The notes beneath the pieces were generated by a model. The model was not told the DNA's origin. It was given only the letters and a program-made list of their open reading frames with translations, and did not search any database. From Terriglobia bacterium (GTDB lineage Bacteria; Acidobacteriota; Terriglobia; Terriglobales; Acidobacteriaceae): DNA of 32,765 nt. The stretch lies in assembly GCA_020073645.1 (NCBI GenBank), contig JAIQET010000051.1:1-32765 (forward strand), given 5' to 3'. Shown here one piece after another: positions 1 to 7,908 of the stretch; within the stretch, counting starts at the first letter, position 1; each line of letters begins with the position of its first letter. Made by a program: the position numbers and the translations under genes.

Positions 1-1
1 A

Positions 2-1510
2 AAGCTGCCACGCCCTGTGCCACCGGGAGCGTCAGTGCAATTCAAGATCGCCTTCCACGATCAACTGGGTGAAGTGTTCGCCCGCACCGGCTACAAGCGC
101 AACTTCATCATGGGAGCGCAGTGGTTCCCCAAAGTGGGGGTGTGGTGGCAGGGCGGGTGGAACTGCCACCAGTTCCACGCCGACACCGAGTTCTTCGCCG
201 ACTTCGGAACCTTTGACGTGCGCCTCACGCTGCCCCAGAACGAAGTCGTGGGTGCCAGCGGGGAAGAAGTTTCCAGCGTGAACCATCCCGACGGCACCAA
301 GACCGTCTCCTTCCACGGTGAGGACATCCACGATTTCGCCTGGACGGCCGAGCCGGAATTCCGCGTGTTCACCGACTACTTCACCGGCAGCGCAGGCATG
401 GTCAAGATCCGCTTGCTCACTCAACCCGGGCACGTGGCCATGGCCGAACGCAACATCCGGATTCTGAAAGAGACCATGAAGCGCTTCGACCAGTGGTACG
501 GACCATATCCCTACAAGCAGATCACCTTGGTTGACCCTCCCCATGGCGGCCTGGGCGCCAGCGGCATGGAATATCCGACGCTGATTACCGGTCTCACGCT
601 CTGGTGGATGCCCAAACGTTGGTACCTGCTGGAGCAAACCGTGTCCCACGAGTTCGGACACCAGTACTGGTATGGCATGGTGGCCACCAATGAGTTTGAG
701 GATGCCTGGCTGGATGAAGGCATTAACAGCTACACCGAAATGAAGGTGATGGACGACATTTATGGCAAGGATCGCTCCGACACTGATCTGTGGGGCATGA
801 GCGCCGGAGAACGCTCTTACCAGCGCCTGGGATATGTCCGGTCAGCCGACAAGGATCCGATGGCCCGCTTCGGCTACCAGTACATGGACCGCCGGTCCTA
901 TGGCGACATCACCTACAACAAGAGCGTGGCCGTGCTGCTTACTCTGGAAAAGATCGTCGGAGAAACCACCATGCGGCGTGCCCTGCGCACCTATTTCATG
1001 CGCTACCGCTTTACCCATCCGACGAAAGAAGACTTCTTGAAAACCGTGGAGGAAGTCTCCGGCCAGGACTTGCGCTGGTATTTCAACCAGGCGGTGTATG
1101 GGACGCAGGTGTTCGACTACGAAATCCTGAGGGCTGGCTCCGACCCCGTGGACTGGTTTGTGAAAGATGCTCCAGAGGAGAAGAAAGGCGAGACGCTCTA
1201 TCACACTACCGTGCTGGTACACCGCAAAGGCGACTTTGTTTTTCCCGTGGACGTGCTGGTGAAGTTCGACAATGGCGAGCAGGTCCACGAACACTGGGAC
1301 GGCCGCGATCGCTGGGTGCGCTACAGCTACGACAAGAAAGCCAGGCTGGTATCAGCGGAAATTGATCCCGAACAGGCGCTCTGGCTGGACAAGGATTTCT
1401 ATAACAACAGCTACGTGGCGGCGCCCATGAGCGGTGCCCGCCGCAAGGTGTCGGCCTGCTGGCTGGTGTTCACACAATTTCTGGCGCAGTGGCTGGCATG
1501 GCTGGTTTAA
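2..1510 (+). CDS. M1 family zinc aminopeptidase, 5' end cut by window
   Basis: Zinc-dependent M1 (gluzincin) metallopeptidase, predicted to remove N-terminal residues from peptides. The frame is open to the left edge, so the true start and N-terminal domain lie outside; GTG at 17 is only the first in-frame start codon. Numbering from that GTG, HEFGH is at 211-215 and the third zinc ligand is Glu234 in WLDEG. GMEYP at 183-187 replaces the usual GAMEN exopeptidase motif, and Tyr300 in TYNKS sits where the family has its transition-state tyrosine. The last ~22 residues are strongly hydrophobic and could be a C-terminal membrane anchor. A multi-pass membrane protein gene follows 43 bases later, probably in the same transcript. 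Family is certain; substrate and topology are inferred. Confidence 0.93.
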   Translation, partial: KLPRPVPPGASVQFKIAFHDQLGEVFARTGYKRNFIMGAQWFPKVGVWWQGGWNCHQFHADTEFFADFGTFDVRLTLPQNEVVGASGEEVSSVNHPDGTKTVSFHGEDIHDFAWTAEPEFRVFTDYFTGSAGMVKIRLLTQPGHVAMAERNIRILKETMKRFDQWYGPYPYKQITLVDPPHGGLGASGMEYPTLITGLTLWWMPKRWYLLEQTVSHEFGHQYWYGMVATNEFEDAWLDEGINSYTEMKVMDDIYGKDRSDTDLWGMSAGERSYQRLGYVRSADKDPMARFGYQYMDRRSYGDITYNKSVAVLLTLEKIVGETTMRRALRTYFMRYRFTHPTKEDFLKTVEEVSGQDLRWYFNQAVYGTQVFDYEILRAGSDPVDWFVKDAPEEKKGETLYHTTVLVHRKGDFVFPVDVLVKFDNGEQVHEHWDGRDRWVRYSYDKKARLVSAEIDPEQALWLDKDFYNNSYVAAPMSGARRKVSACWLVFTQFLAQWLAWLV

Positions 1511-1517
1511 TCCAACC

Positions 1518-1545
1518 GGGAACTGAGACAGAGAACCGAGAACTG
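1518..1545. repeat. GAACTG-rich intergenic repeat, copy A
   Basis: Short repeat of the form GGGAACTGAGACA followed by GAGAACCGAGAACTG, in the gap between two + strand genes. The same GAACTG/GAGAACTG units recur at 19588-19622 and, as a hairpin, at 19643-19680. The sequence shows the shared units directly; that they form one dispersed family is inference. Confidence 0.55.
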
Positions 1546-1553
1546 TTCTGATT

Positions 1554-2492
1554 ATGGTGCAACCAACTGGAATCCTCTCTGAAGGCGCGCGCCGGGTGTG
1601 GCGGCACCAGCGCATACTGTGGTGGTTCTTTTCCGCCAACCTTGTCCTGGCTGCGTTTGGTACGGTGCCCGTGGACCGGGCAGTGGGGAGGGTCGTGGAC
1701 CACAGCCTCTATTCCGAGCGTTTGTATCGAGGGTTTGATCTGTCGGCCTTCGTCGAACTGGCGGCGAATCCCGACGTCGCCCTGGGGTCAAAGTTTTCCG
1801 GTTCGCTGCTGTTTGCTTTCATCTTCGTTGTGTTCGCGCTGTTTCTTACCGGCGGGATTCTCGAAACCTATCGCGCCGATCGCAAGCCGGCGACCGCTGA
1901 TTTTTTTCACGCCTGCGGCGTTTTTTTCTGGCGGTGGGTGCGGCTGCTGATCGGGCTGCTGATTGTGCTGACGCCCATTACCATTGCGGCCTCTGGCCTC
2001 GCCACATGGTCGGACTCGCTTTCCCACGACGCACCCCAGGAGAAACTCGGTTTCTGGGTCGAAGTCGCTGGCCTGCTCCTGGTAACGTTGCTGATGATGG
2101 CCGTTCGCCTTTGGTTCGACATGGCACAGGTGCATGCCGTCGCCGAGGACAAACGCTCCATGCTGCGGGCCGTGGCACGCTCCTTCCGGCTCACTTGCCG
2201 GAACTTCGGCTCGTTGTTTTGGATGTATTTCCGCATCAGCTTTCTGGCATGGCTGGGTCTGGCAGCGGGATTGTTGATCTGGATCAAAATTCCGGCACAG
2301 CGCGTTGGCCTGTCGTTTGCTGTCCTAGAAATCGCGCTGCTTTGGTGGATCGGAACCCGGCTCTGGCAGCGGGCGAGCGAGACCGTCTGGTATGAGCGGT
2401 TGTCACCGGCGCCGGCGATGATGACAGCGTGGCCCGAGCCGGACGTTTTCGCCCCATCCGTGCCTGCGGCATCGTCCGAGGGTCAGATATGA
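1554..2492 (+). CDS. Six-helix integral membrane protein of unknown function
   Basis: 312 residues with about six hydrophobic segments at roughly 21-38, 82-103, 126-150, 167-189, 221-245 and 250-270, and a short Pro/Ala-rich C-terminal tail. The stretch around 189-211 (DMAQVHAVAEDKRSML and following basic residues) recalls the cytoplasmic loop of GDPDase-membrane-domain or DUF4013-like proteins, but this is only a resemblance. It begins 43 bases after the M1 peptidase stop and is probably co-transcribed with it, so it may be a partner or an assembly factor. The ATG at 1554 has only a weak upstream GAGAAC as ribosome binding site. No catalytic motif was seen. Confidence 0.8.
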   Translation: MVQPTGILSEGARRVWRHQRILWWFFSANLVLAAFGTVPVDRAVGRVVDHSLYSERLYRGFDLSAFVELAANPDVALGSKFSGSLLFAFIFVVFALFLTGGILETYRADRKPATADFFHACGVFFWRWVRLLIGLLIVLTPITIAASGLATWSDSLSHDAPQEKLGFWVEVAGLLLVTLLMMAVRLWFDMAQVHAVAEDKRSMLRAVARSFRLTCRNFGSLFWMYFRISFLAWLGLAAGLLIWIKIPAQRVGLSFAVLEIALLWWIGTRLWQRASETVWYERLSPAPAMMTAWPEPDVFAPSVPAASSEGQI

Positions 2493-2523
2493 ATTTTCGT
2501 TCACCCTGCTTATATTGGAACCG

Positions 2524-3570
2524 ATGAGAATCCTCCGCGCATTTTTCCTGCTGGCACTTTCAAGCAGCCTGCTTTTGGCAGCTGAGCCGAAAATGCAGCC
2601 GCTGCCTGCTCCCCTCTCCAACAATGCCGTCGCCAGCCTCAAGGCGCGCGGCGGACTGCGCCTCTACTCCGTGATGGGGATCGGACCGAAGAAGACCTGG
2701 GATGCGGTGAGCAACGCGGTTTACGCCCTAAACCCAGACTCTGGAGAGTGGGCCGAGGTTCGCCCGGTCCCCGGAACCGCCGGCCGCATTGCTGCCGCGG
2801 CCGCGGGCGCCCGTGACCACGTTTTTCTCTTCGGCGGCTACGTGCTGGATGCGCAGGGTGGGGAAACCACCGTGCCCGATGTTTCAGTTTACGATCCGCT
2901 GTCGGACCGCTGGTTCCGCGGCAGCGACACTCCGGTGCCGGTGGATGATTCCGTGATCGGTGTCTATCGCGACCGTTACATTTACCTGGTCAGTGGCTGG
3001 TCGAAAAACGATGCCGTGCGCAACGTCCAGGTGTACGACGGCGAGAAGGACAAGTGGCTACAGGCATCGCCGATTCCCGGCACCCCGGTCTTCGGCCACG
3101 CCGGCGCGCTGGTAAATGACACCATCATTTATGTGGACGGCGCCCACCGGAATCCCGCCAGCAATCAGCCGAAGTACGTCGCCTCCGACGAGTGCTGGAT
3201 GGGCAAGATCGACCACCACGATCCCACGAAAATCCAGTGGAGCAAGCTGCCCAGTCATCCCGGCAATGCCCGCTACCGGATCGCCGCGGGAGGCTCGGAG
3301 AAGGACCAGAAAGTTTATTTTTCCGGTGGCACCGACAATCCCTACAACTACAACGGCATCGGCTACGACGGACACCCGTCCGAACCGGTGGCGGTGACTT
3401 TCGCCTTCAACCTGCGCACCGGCAAATGGGAAACGCTCAACGAAAAGACGCCCAACCCAACCATGGACCACCGCGGACTACTGGTTGCACCCCACGGGCT
3501 GGTGATCATCGGCGGCATGGAAAAAGGCCAGCAGGTGACCTCGCGCGTGACCGTGCTGCCTCGTAAGTGA
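2524..3570 (+). CDS. Secreted Kelch-repeat beta-propeller protein
   Basis: 348 residues. I chose ATG 2524 over the in-frame TTG at 2515 because it gives a clean signal peptide: MRILR, a hydrophobic core, then LLLAAEP. The mature part has Kelch-type blades: hydrophobic strand plus Gly-Gly (VFLFGGY, YIYLVSGW, KVYFSGGT, LVIIGGM) followed by a spaced Tyr and Trp (VYDPLSDRW, VYDGEKDKW, FNLRTGKW). It resembles periplasmic Kelch proteins such as N-acetylneuraminate epimerase, but I see nothing that shows that activity. It probably acts as a periplasmic or extracellular binding scaffold. It starts 31 bases after the membrane protein, so it may belong to the same transcript. Confidence 0.85.
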   Translation: MRILRAFFLLALSSSLLLAAEPKMQPLPAPLSNNAVASLKARGGLRLYSVMGIGPKKTWDAVSNAVYALNPDSGEWAEVRPVPGTAGRIAAAAAGARDHVFLFGGYVLDAQGGETTVPDVSVYDPLSDRWFRGSDTPVPVDDSVIGVYRDRYIYLVSGWSKNDAVRNVQVYDGEKDKWLQASPIPGTPVFGHAGALVNDTIIYVDGAHRNPASNQPKYVASDECWMGKIDHHDPTKIQWSKLPSHPGNARYRIAAGGSEKDQKVYFSGGTDNPYNYNGIGYDGHPSEPVAVTFAFNLRTGKWETLNEKTPNPTMDHRGLLVAPHGLVIIGGMEKGQQVTSRVTVLPRK

Positions 3571-3598
3571 GCGTCAAACCGCGTGCTCCGGGAGGGGA

Positions 3599-3790
3599 TC
3601 AGTAGAAGTCCGAGCAACTCAGATAGAAACCGCAACGCGGACAGCTCAACTTGCAGTGATGTTCCTTGAGCTGGGTCGAGCAGTTGGGACAAAAGAGGGA
3701 AGGATTGTCGGAGTCGGGCTTGGGGAGGCGAACGCCCTCGCGTACTTTGCCAGCCCCCGGTCCCGCTTCATTGTCGCGTCGCGGTTGCAT
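3599..3790 (-). CDS. Zinc-ribbon minigene product (63 aa)
   Basis: Small protein whose C-terminal half holds two CxxC knuckles (FCPNC and SCPRC) and a further Cys near the end (LSCSDFY), consistent with one zinc ribbon. ATG 3790 is preferred because GGGAG lies 4 bases upstream; ATG 3793 is the alternative, and a longer in-frame ORF reaching 3856 would overlap the upstream gene. It starts 14 bases after the stop of the SnoaL-like gene on the same strand, so the two are almost certainly co-transcribed. The function is not recognisable; a nucleic-acid or protein contact role is typical of such ribbons but is inference. Confidence 0.65.
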   Translation of the reverse strand: MQPRRDNEAGPGAGKVREGVRLPKPDSDNPSLFCPNCSTQLKEHHCKLSCPRCGFYLSCSDFY

Positions 3791-3804
3791 CATTCTCCCG
3801 CGAC

Positions 3805-4236
3805 CTAGCTGGCAAAAGGCAGATCGCTGCTCCAGCACGCGGCCACCATCAGCCACACCCCCAGGCGGCGCCAGGCATGAATGAACTTGCCACGATCGGC
3901 CAGAGTGGTGCCGTTTCCCTGCCGAACCGCAACCGCGTAGCGGCCTATTTCGATGGCCATGTCACCCGAGCTGTCCACCCGGGTCGTTTCCAGGCGCAAA
4001 TCCTGATACCCCGTCTCGCCGTGATCCCGCAGCACCCGCTCGATCGCCTTCGGTCCCTGCGCGCCTTCGTGATGCGGAGGCATGAACAGTCCGTCGGCAG
4101 CAAACAATTCCGCTACCTGCTCGTAGTTGCCGGTGTTGAACGCGGTGCTGTAATCCTGGGTCAGGCCGCGAATGGTGGATTCGACATCGATGAAAAGACT
4201 CTGTGCTTGGGCCCCGCTGGTAAATGGTCGGTACAT
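3805..4236 (-). CDS. SnoaL-like / DUF4440 (NTF2-fold) protein
   Basis: 143 residues with the pattern of the NTF2-like DUF4440/SnoaL superfamily: an N-terminal helix pair (TQDYSTAFNTGNYEQVAELFAADG), FMPPHHE, a GPKAIERVL helix, and beta strands ending in KFIHAWRRLGVWLMVAACW. Such proteins bind small hydrophobic ligands or act as ketosteroid-isomerase-like enzymes; no substrate can be read here. The ATG at 4236 has a full AGGAGG 7 bases upstream, which decides this start over the 416-residue open frame that runs on antisense to the next gene. It is divergent from the persulfide dioxygenase gene, sharing a 189-base upstream region. Confidence 0.88.
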   Translation of the reverse strand: MYRPFTSGAQAQSLFIDVESTIRGLTQDYSTAFNTGNYEQVAELFAADGLFMPPHHEGAQGPKAIERVLRDHGETGYQDLRLETTRVDSSGDMAIEIGRYAVAVRQGNGTTLADRGKFIHAWRRLGVWLMVAACWSSDLPFAS

Positions 4237-4425
4237 CGAGATGCCTCCTGGGGAAAGGCTGGACTGCGCGCGCCCGGTTAGGCCACAGGCGGCCGCGCAA
4301 TCGATAGGCGCCAACATTCTAAACCCAAAACCAGGTGGACAGAAGGACAGAGTTTCCGGCGACCAACGATTTGGGGTTATGATGATGTCCCAAAGGACGG
4401 TTGAGCTCCAGTGGGGGGAGCGCCC

Positions 4426-5814
4426 ATGCACTTCGAGCAGTTCTACCTGGGCTGTCTGGCGCATGCTTCTTACTTGCTGGGATCTGAGGGCGAAGCCGTC
4501 GTGGTCGATCCCCAGCGCGACGTCGAAATCTACCTGAAAGCCGCGCAAGAGCAGGGGCTCACGATTCGCCACATTTTTGAAACCCACCTGCACGCCGACT
4601 TTGTTTCCGGACACAAGGAGCTGGCGGCCCGTACGGGCGCGAAAATTTATATCGGTGCCAAGTCTGGGGCTACGTTTCCGCACGTGGATGTCCGGGACGG
4701 CTTCGCATTGACCGTGGGGAAGGTCCGGGTGAGCGTCCTCGAAACCCCCGGGCACACTCCGGAGAGCATTTGCCTGGTCATTGCCGACCTGGAAAAATCG
4801 CCAGAGCCATGGGCCGCGCTGACGGGAGACACACTCTTCATCGGCGATGTGGGACGGCCGGACCTGTCGAAGAGGCACACTCCCGCGGAACTGGCGGGCC
4901 TGCTTTACGACAGCCTGCACAACAAACTCATGAAGCTCGCGGATCACGTGTTGGTGTATCCGGCGCACGGCGCGGGCTCGCTCTGCGGCCGCAACATGCG
5001 CGCTGAACGTTCCTCCACCATCGGCACCGAGCGCCTCACCAACTACGCATTGCAAATCAGGAGCAAGCAGGAATTCGTGAAGCAGTTGACGAGCAACTTA
5101 CCTGCGCGTCCCGAGTACTTCCTGCAGGACGCCGAGATCAACCGCGAAGGCGCCACCCCGCTCGCGGATTTGCCGGAGTTGCCGGAAATCCCTGCACCCG
5201 AGTTGAAGCACCTGCTGGAGGATGGTGTGATCGCGTTGGACGTGCGCCCCGGGGACCAATTTGCCTCCGGCCATGTACCGGGCTCCATCAATATTGCCCT
5301 GTCGGGACAGTTTGCCTCGTGGGCAGGAACTATCCTGGGCTTGGGGTCCCGGCCGGTACTGATCGCCGACTCGGCGGAGCAATTGACAGAAGCGCGCCTG
5401 CGCCTGGCGCGAGTTGGCGTTGAAGATGTCCGGGGATTTCTGCCGAACGGAGTCGCCGGGTGGACGAGGGCCGGGCTCGCGCTGTCCGAGTTGCCGCAGA
5501 TCACGGTGCAGGATCTGGGCGAGCGGCTGCACGATCAGTCAGTGCGCGTACTCGATGTGCGCCGGGAATCCGAATGGCAAGCAGGCCACATCGCGAGCGC
5601 GGACTGGTGGCCTCTGGACAGATTTCGATCTGAACTACCGCTAATCGACGAAAAGACCGTTGCTGTGCACTGTAAGAGCGGCTACCGCAGCATGATCGCC
5701 TGCAGCCTGCTGCAGCGCGCGGGTCACCCGAACGTCATTAATGTAGTCGGCGGATTCGACGCCTGGCAGCAGGCACAGTTGCCCTTCGTCACCGGGGCGC
5801 CCGTCGAAGCGTAA
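4426..5814 (+). CDS. CstB-like persulfide dioxygenase-rhodanese fusion
   Basis: 462 residues in three domains. The metallo-beta-lactamase part (~1-200) carries THLHAD (His54, His56, Asp58), ETPGHTPES and LTGDTLF, as in ETHE1-type persulfide dioxygenases, which oxidise low-molecular-weight persulfides with O2 on a single iron. The residue after Asp58 is Phe rather than the His of binuclear lactamases, consistent with a mono-iron site. A first rhodanese domain (~255-355) lacks the active-site Cys (IADSAE in its place). A second (~360-455) has CKSGYRS with Cys416. This order matches staphylococcal CstB, which converts persulfide to thiosulfate. ATG 4426 is preferred over GTG 4411 because GGGGGAG lies 5 bases upstream. 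Likely role: cytoplasmic sulfide/persulfide detoxification. Confidence 0.92.
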   Translation: MHFEQFYLGCLAHASYLLGSEGEAVVVDPQRDVEIYLKAAQEQGLTIRHIFETHLHADFVSGHKELAARTGAKIYIGAKSGATFPHVDVRDGFALTVGKVRVSVLETPGHTPESICLVIADLEKSPEPWAALTGDTLFIGDVGRPDLSKRHTPAELAGLLYDSLHNKLMKLADHVLVYPAHGAGSLCGRNMRAERSSTIGTERLTNYALQIRSKQEFVKQLTSNLPARPEYFLQDAEINREGATPLADLPELPEIPAPELKHLLEDGVIALDVRPGDQFASGHVPGSINIALSGQFASWAGTILGLGSRPVLIADSAEQLTEARLRLARVGVEDVRGFLPNGVAGWTRAGLALSELPQITVQDLGERLHDQSVRVLDVRRESEWQAGHIASADWWPLDRFRSELPLIDEKTVAVHCKSGYRSMIACSLLQRAGHPNVINVVGGFDAWQQAQLPFVTGAPVEA

Positions 5815-5883
5815 CCCAGGGCTCGTTCCACCCCCAGAACCATCGGCTCATAGAGCCACTCAGTCTGCCAAGGAGTAAACACG

Positions 5884-7425
5884 ATGAAGCGCACTCTTGC
5901 CTTGTTCTTATCCGTCTTCGCCGTTGCGGCAATTCTGGTCTTCTGGCACGTAGGCAATGTGGCCGACGTCCATGCCCAGACCAATCCTGACTGGCCGCAA
6001 TGGGCGAACACTCCTCAGCACACCGGAGCCACCTCCGCCGTTGGGCAAAGTCCGAACCAGCAACTCGCCGACATCACCTATGATCCCTTCACTGCTCAGG
6101 AGATGGCGGAAAGCGGAGGTGACTTGCTTGCCCATTACCAGTCTCCTTTGATTGACGGCAATAATGTTTTCCTCGAATACAAGACTGGAACCTATGTCTC
6201 TTGCCAGCCGCCGGGGTCAGGACAGCCTTTCCCTTGCGGTCCGGATGCGTGGAACGCTGAAATCTGGAACGAAAGAGCGTTTAGCTGGCAGGGCGGCTCG
6301 CTGGTGGAGTCCTGGAACTTTCAAAGCGACTGGAAGCCTGAGCCGAATGGCGGCTTCACCGGCTTGGGCGGCTGGGAGCCGGTATTTCACGCCGCGATCT
6401 CCAAAGGTTTTGTCTTCGTCCCCGGCGCTTCGGGATCGGTTTACAAGTTGAACGAGTCGGATGGCACCCAGTTGGCCCACTACAGGCCCTTCGGCCCGGT
6501 GGACGATCCCAACAAGTTTGTTTCGGGTCCCCTGACGGTAGATCACGCCGGGAACGTCTACTACAACGTAATCGCCCTGGACAGCAAACACCCCTGGACC
6601 GCGGACGTGCGCGGCGCATGGCTGGTTCGGGTGACTCCTCAGGGTAAGTTCGCCAAGGTCAGCTATTCAACCCTGGTCCCGAATGCGCCCACAACCTGCG
6701 GCGGCGCTCCGTGCGGCGCGCAACGCCCCGGAGTGAATGTGGCTCCAGCGGTCTCTGTGGATGGCAGAACCATCTACACCGCCAGCCGTGCCCACTTCTT
6801 CTCCGAGTATTCCTACATGGTGGCCGTAAACGCCAACCTTACTCCGCAGTGGCAGACTTCCCTGCGAGGCCTGATCAGTCCCAGCCTGGCCGGCGTGATC
6901 GAGGATCTGTCCTCCTCGACGCCTGCCGTGGCGCCCGACGGCAGCATCCTTTACGGGGTGCTGAATGCGATTGATAGCCGTGGTGACCTGCTGAAGTTCA
7001 GCTCCTCCGGTCAGTACCTCACCAAGTACGGCTTCGGCTGGGACACCACCCCCGCGATCTACGCCCACGACGGCACGTACTCAGTGATCCTCAAGGACAA
7101 TCATTACGAGACCGGCGGTCCCTACTTCATCACGCAACTGAACGCGAGTTTGGTTCCGGAGTGGCAGTTCAAGAACACCACCATCGACGGCCGCCATCCC
7201 AACGGCTACGAATGGTGCGCGAATGCGCCCGCTGTGGACGCGAACGGAACCGTGTACGCCGACAGCGAGGATGGCAGCACCTACGTCATTCAACCAGGCG
7301 GAACCCTGCAAGGCAAACTCTTCCTGCGCCGCGCCGTGGGCGCGGCGTACACGCCAATCGCCATCGGGCAAGACGGAAAGATCTACACCGAGAATGATGG
7401 GGACATGTTTGTTGTAGGACAGTGA
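5884..7425 (+). CDS. Secreted PQQ-type (BamB-like) beta-propeller protein
   Basis: 513 residues with an N-terminal signal peptide (MKRTLALFLSVFAVAAI, cleavage likely near VHAQ at ~32). The mature chain has repeated blades with PAVSVDGRTIYTAS, PAVAPDGSILYGV, APAVDANGTVYAD and PIAIGQDGKIYTE, the pattern of PQQ-like/BamB quinoprotein-fold propellers. No dehydrogenase active-site motif was recognised, so it is more likely a binding or structural propeller. AAGGAG lies 8 bases before the ATG. It is 69 bases downstream of the CstB-like gene. It ends 17 bases before the left copy of the tRNA-Leu end repeat, so before island insertion it may have lain directly beside that tRNA gene, convergent with it. 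Confidence 0.85.
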   Translation: MKRTLALFLSVFAVAAILVFWHVGNVADVHAQTNPDWPQWANTPQHTGATSAVGQSPNQQLADITYDPFTAQEMAESGGDLLAHYQSPLIDGNNVFLEYKTGTYVSCQPPGSGQPFPCGPDAWNAEIWNERAFSWQGGSLVESWNFQSDWKPEPNGGFTGLGGWEPVFHAAISKGFVFVPGASGSVYKLNESDGTQLAHYRPFGPVDDPNKFVSGPLTVDHAGNVYYNVIALDSKHPWTADVRGAWLVRVTPQGKFAKVSYSTLVPNAPTTCGGAPCGAQRPGVNVAPAVSVDGRTIYTASRAHFFSEYSYMVAVNANLTPQWQTSLRGLISPSLAGVIEDLSSSTPAVAPDGSILYGVLNAIDSRGDLLKFSSSGQYLTKYGFGWDTTPAIYAHDGTYSVILKDNHYETGGPYFITQLNASLVPEWQFKNTTIDGRHPNGYEWCANAPAVDANGTVYADSEDGSTYVIQPGGTLQGKLFLRRAVGAAYTPIAIGQDGKIYTENDGDMFVVGQ

Positions 7426-7442
7426 GCCGCTGCTCGAAAGCT

Positions 7443-7458
7443 CTGGTGCCGGGAGGGG
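7443..7458 (+). repeat. Left attachment-site candidate (tRNA-Leu 3'-end copy)
   Basis: Sixteen bases identical to 15810-15825 and in the same orientation. The identity stops abruptly at the next base (C here, G in the tRNA T-arm), so this is a fragment of the tRNA end and not a second tRNA gene. Confidence 0.65.
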
Positions 7459-7850
7459 CTAGGTTCCGAGTAGGAGAAAACGGTGATGGGCGGCAGCGTG
7501 CCAAGTCCAAGGAATTTTCCAGCGATCACAACCAAAGAGCGCCTTCATGGGAGCAAATGCTTTGCCAACGCTTCCAGCGCTCGGAGGATTTACTCTCAGG
7601 AATCAGAGGACAACTACGCTACTGCCCAACGCGCCCAGGCTGCCGGAAAATGCATGCGCCAACGCGGCTTGGCGGCGGCAGGCCCGGTAAACCCACCACA
7701 AAGAAGTGGTTAACTTCCTAGTAGCCCATCATCCGCCCAAGGCCGTATTAGCCCACATTGGCCCATGAACTTGCAACAGGAGCGGTTCGGTAACCGCTTA
7801 TCCTGATCGGCCCGCAAGAGCTTCCGCAGTTGTGAGGACAATGACACTCG
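7459..7850. other. Left end of island, no supported gene
   Basis: About 390 bases with no convincing coding region. Open frames at 7422-7721 and 7483-7713 overlap each other, have no good ribosome binding site, and encode nothing recognisable. Three spaced TAGCCCA/TGGCCCA heptamers lie at 7722-7728, 7749-7755 and 7759-7765. Repeats of this kind could be recombinase arm sites or chance. An eroded integrase or toxin gene cannot be excluded, but none was recognised. Confidence 0.5.
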
Positions 7851-7870
7851 GCTGTGACCTTCGTCACAGC
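7851..7870. promoter_or_regulatory. CRP/FNR-type palindromic operator candidate
   Basis: A perfect inverted repeat GCTGTGAC-CTTC-GTCACAGC. Its core reads TGTGA-N6-TCACA, the consensus of CRP-family sites. It lies 38 bases before the first gene of the Cus cluster. A -10-like TAGTAT at 7891-7896 would place transcription start near 7903, putting the palindrome centre (7860.5) about 42 bases upstream, the position used by class II activators. The palindrome and spacing are visible; the regulator is inferred, and no CRP-family gene is in the window. It could also form an RNA hairpin, but no T-run follows. Confidence 0.55.
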
Positions 7871-7890
7871 TAACGCGGACACAGCGCTTG

Positions 7891-7896
7891 TAGTAT
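7891..7896 (+). promoter_or_regulatory. Possible -10 element of the Cus cluster promoter
   Basis: TAGTAT, five of six matches to TATAAT, 12 bases before the ATG at 7909. I see no good -35 hexamer at the right distance, which would fit an activator-dependent promoter using the palindrome at 7851-7870. The resulting leader would be only about 6 bases, consistent with the lack of a Shine-Dalgarno sequence before that gene. Confidence 0.35.
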
Positions 7897-7908
7897 CACT
7901 TAAGAAAC

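Noticed and set aside
3805..5055. 416-residue open frame on the minus strand, antisense to the persulfide dioxygenase gene
   Set aside because: Only its last 143 codons (SnoaL-like) are real; that start has AGGAGG and the upstream part is the reverse complement of a clear gene.
7422..7721. Two overlapping + strand frames (99 and 76 residues) at the island left end
   Set aside because: No good ribosome binding site, no recognisable sequence, and they compete with each other for the same bases.
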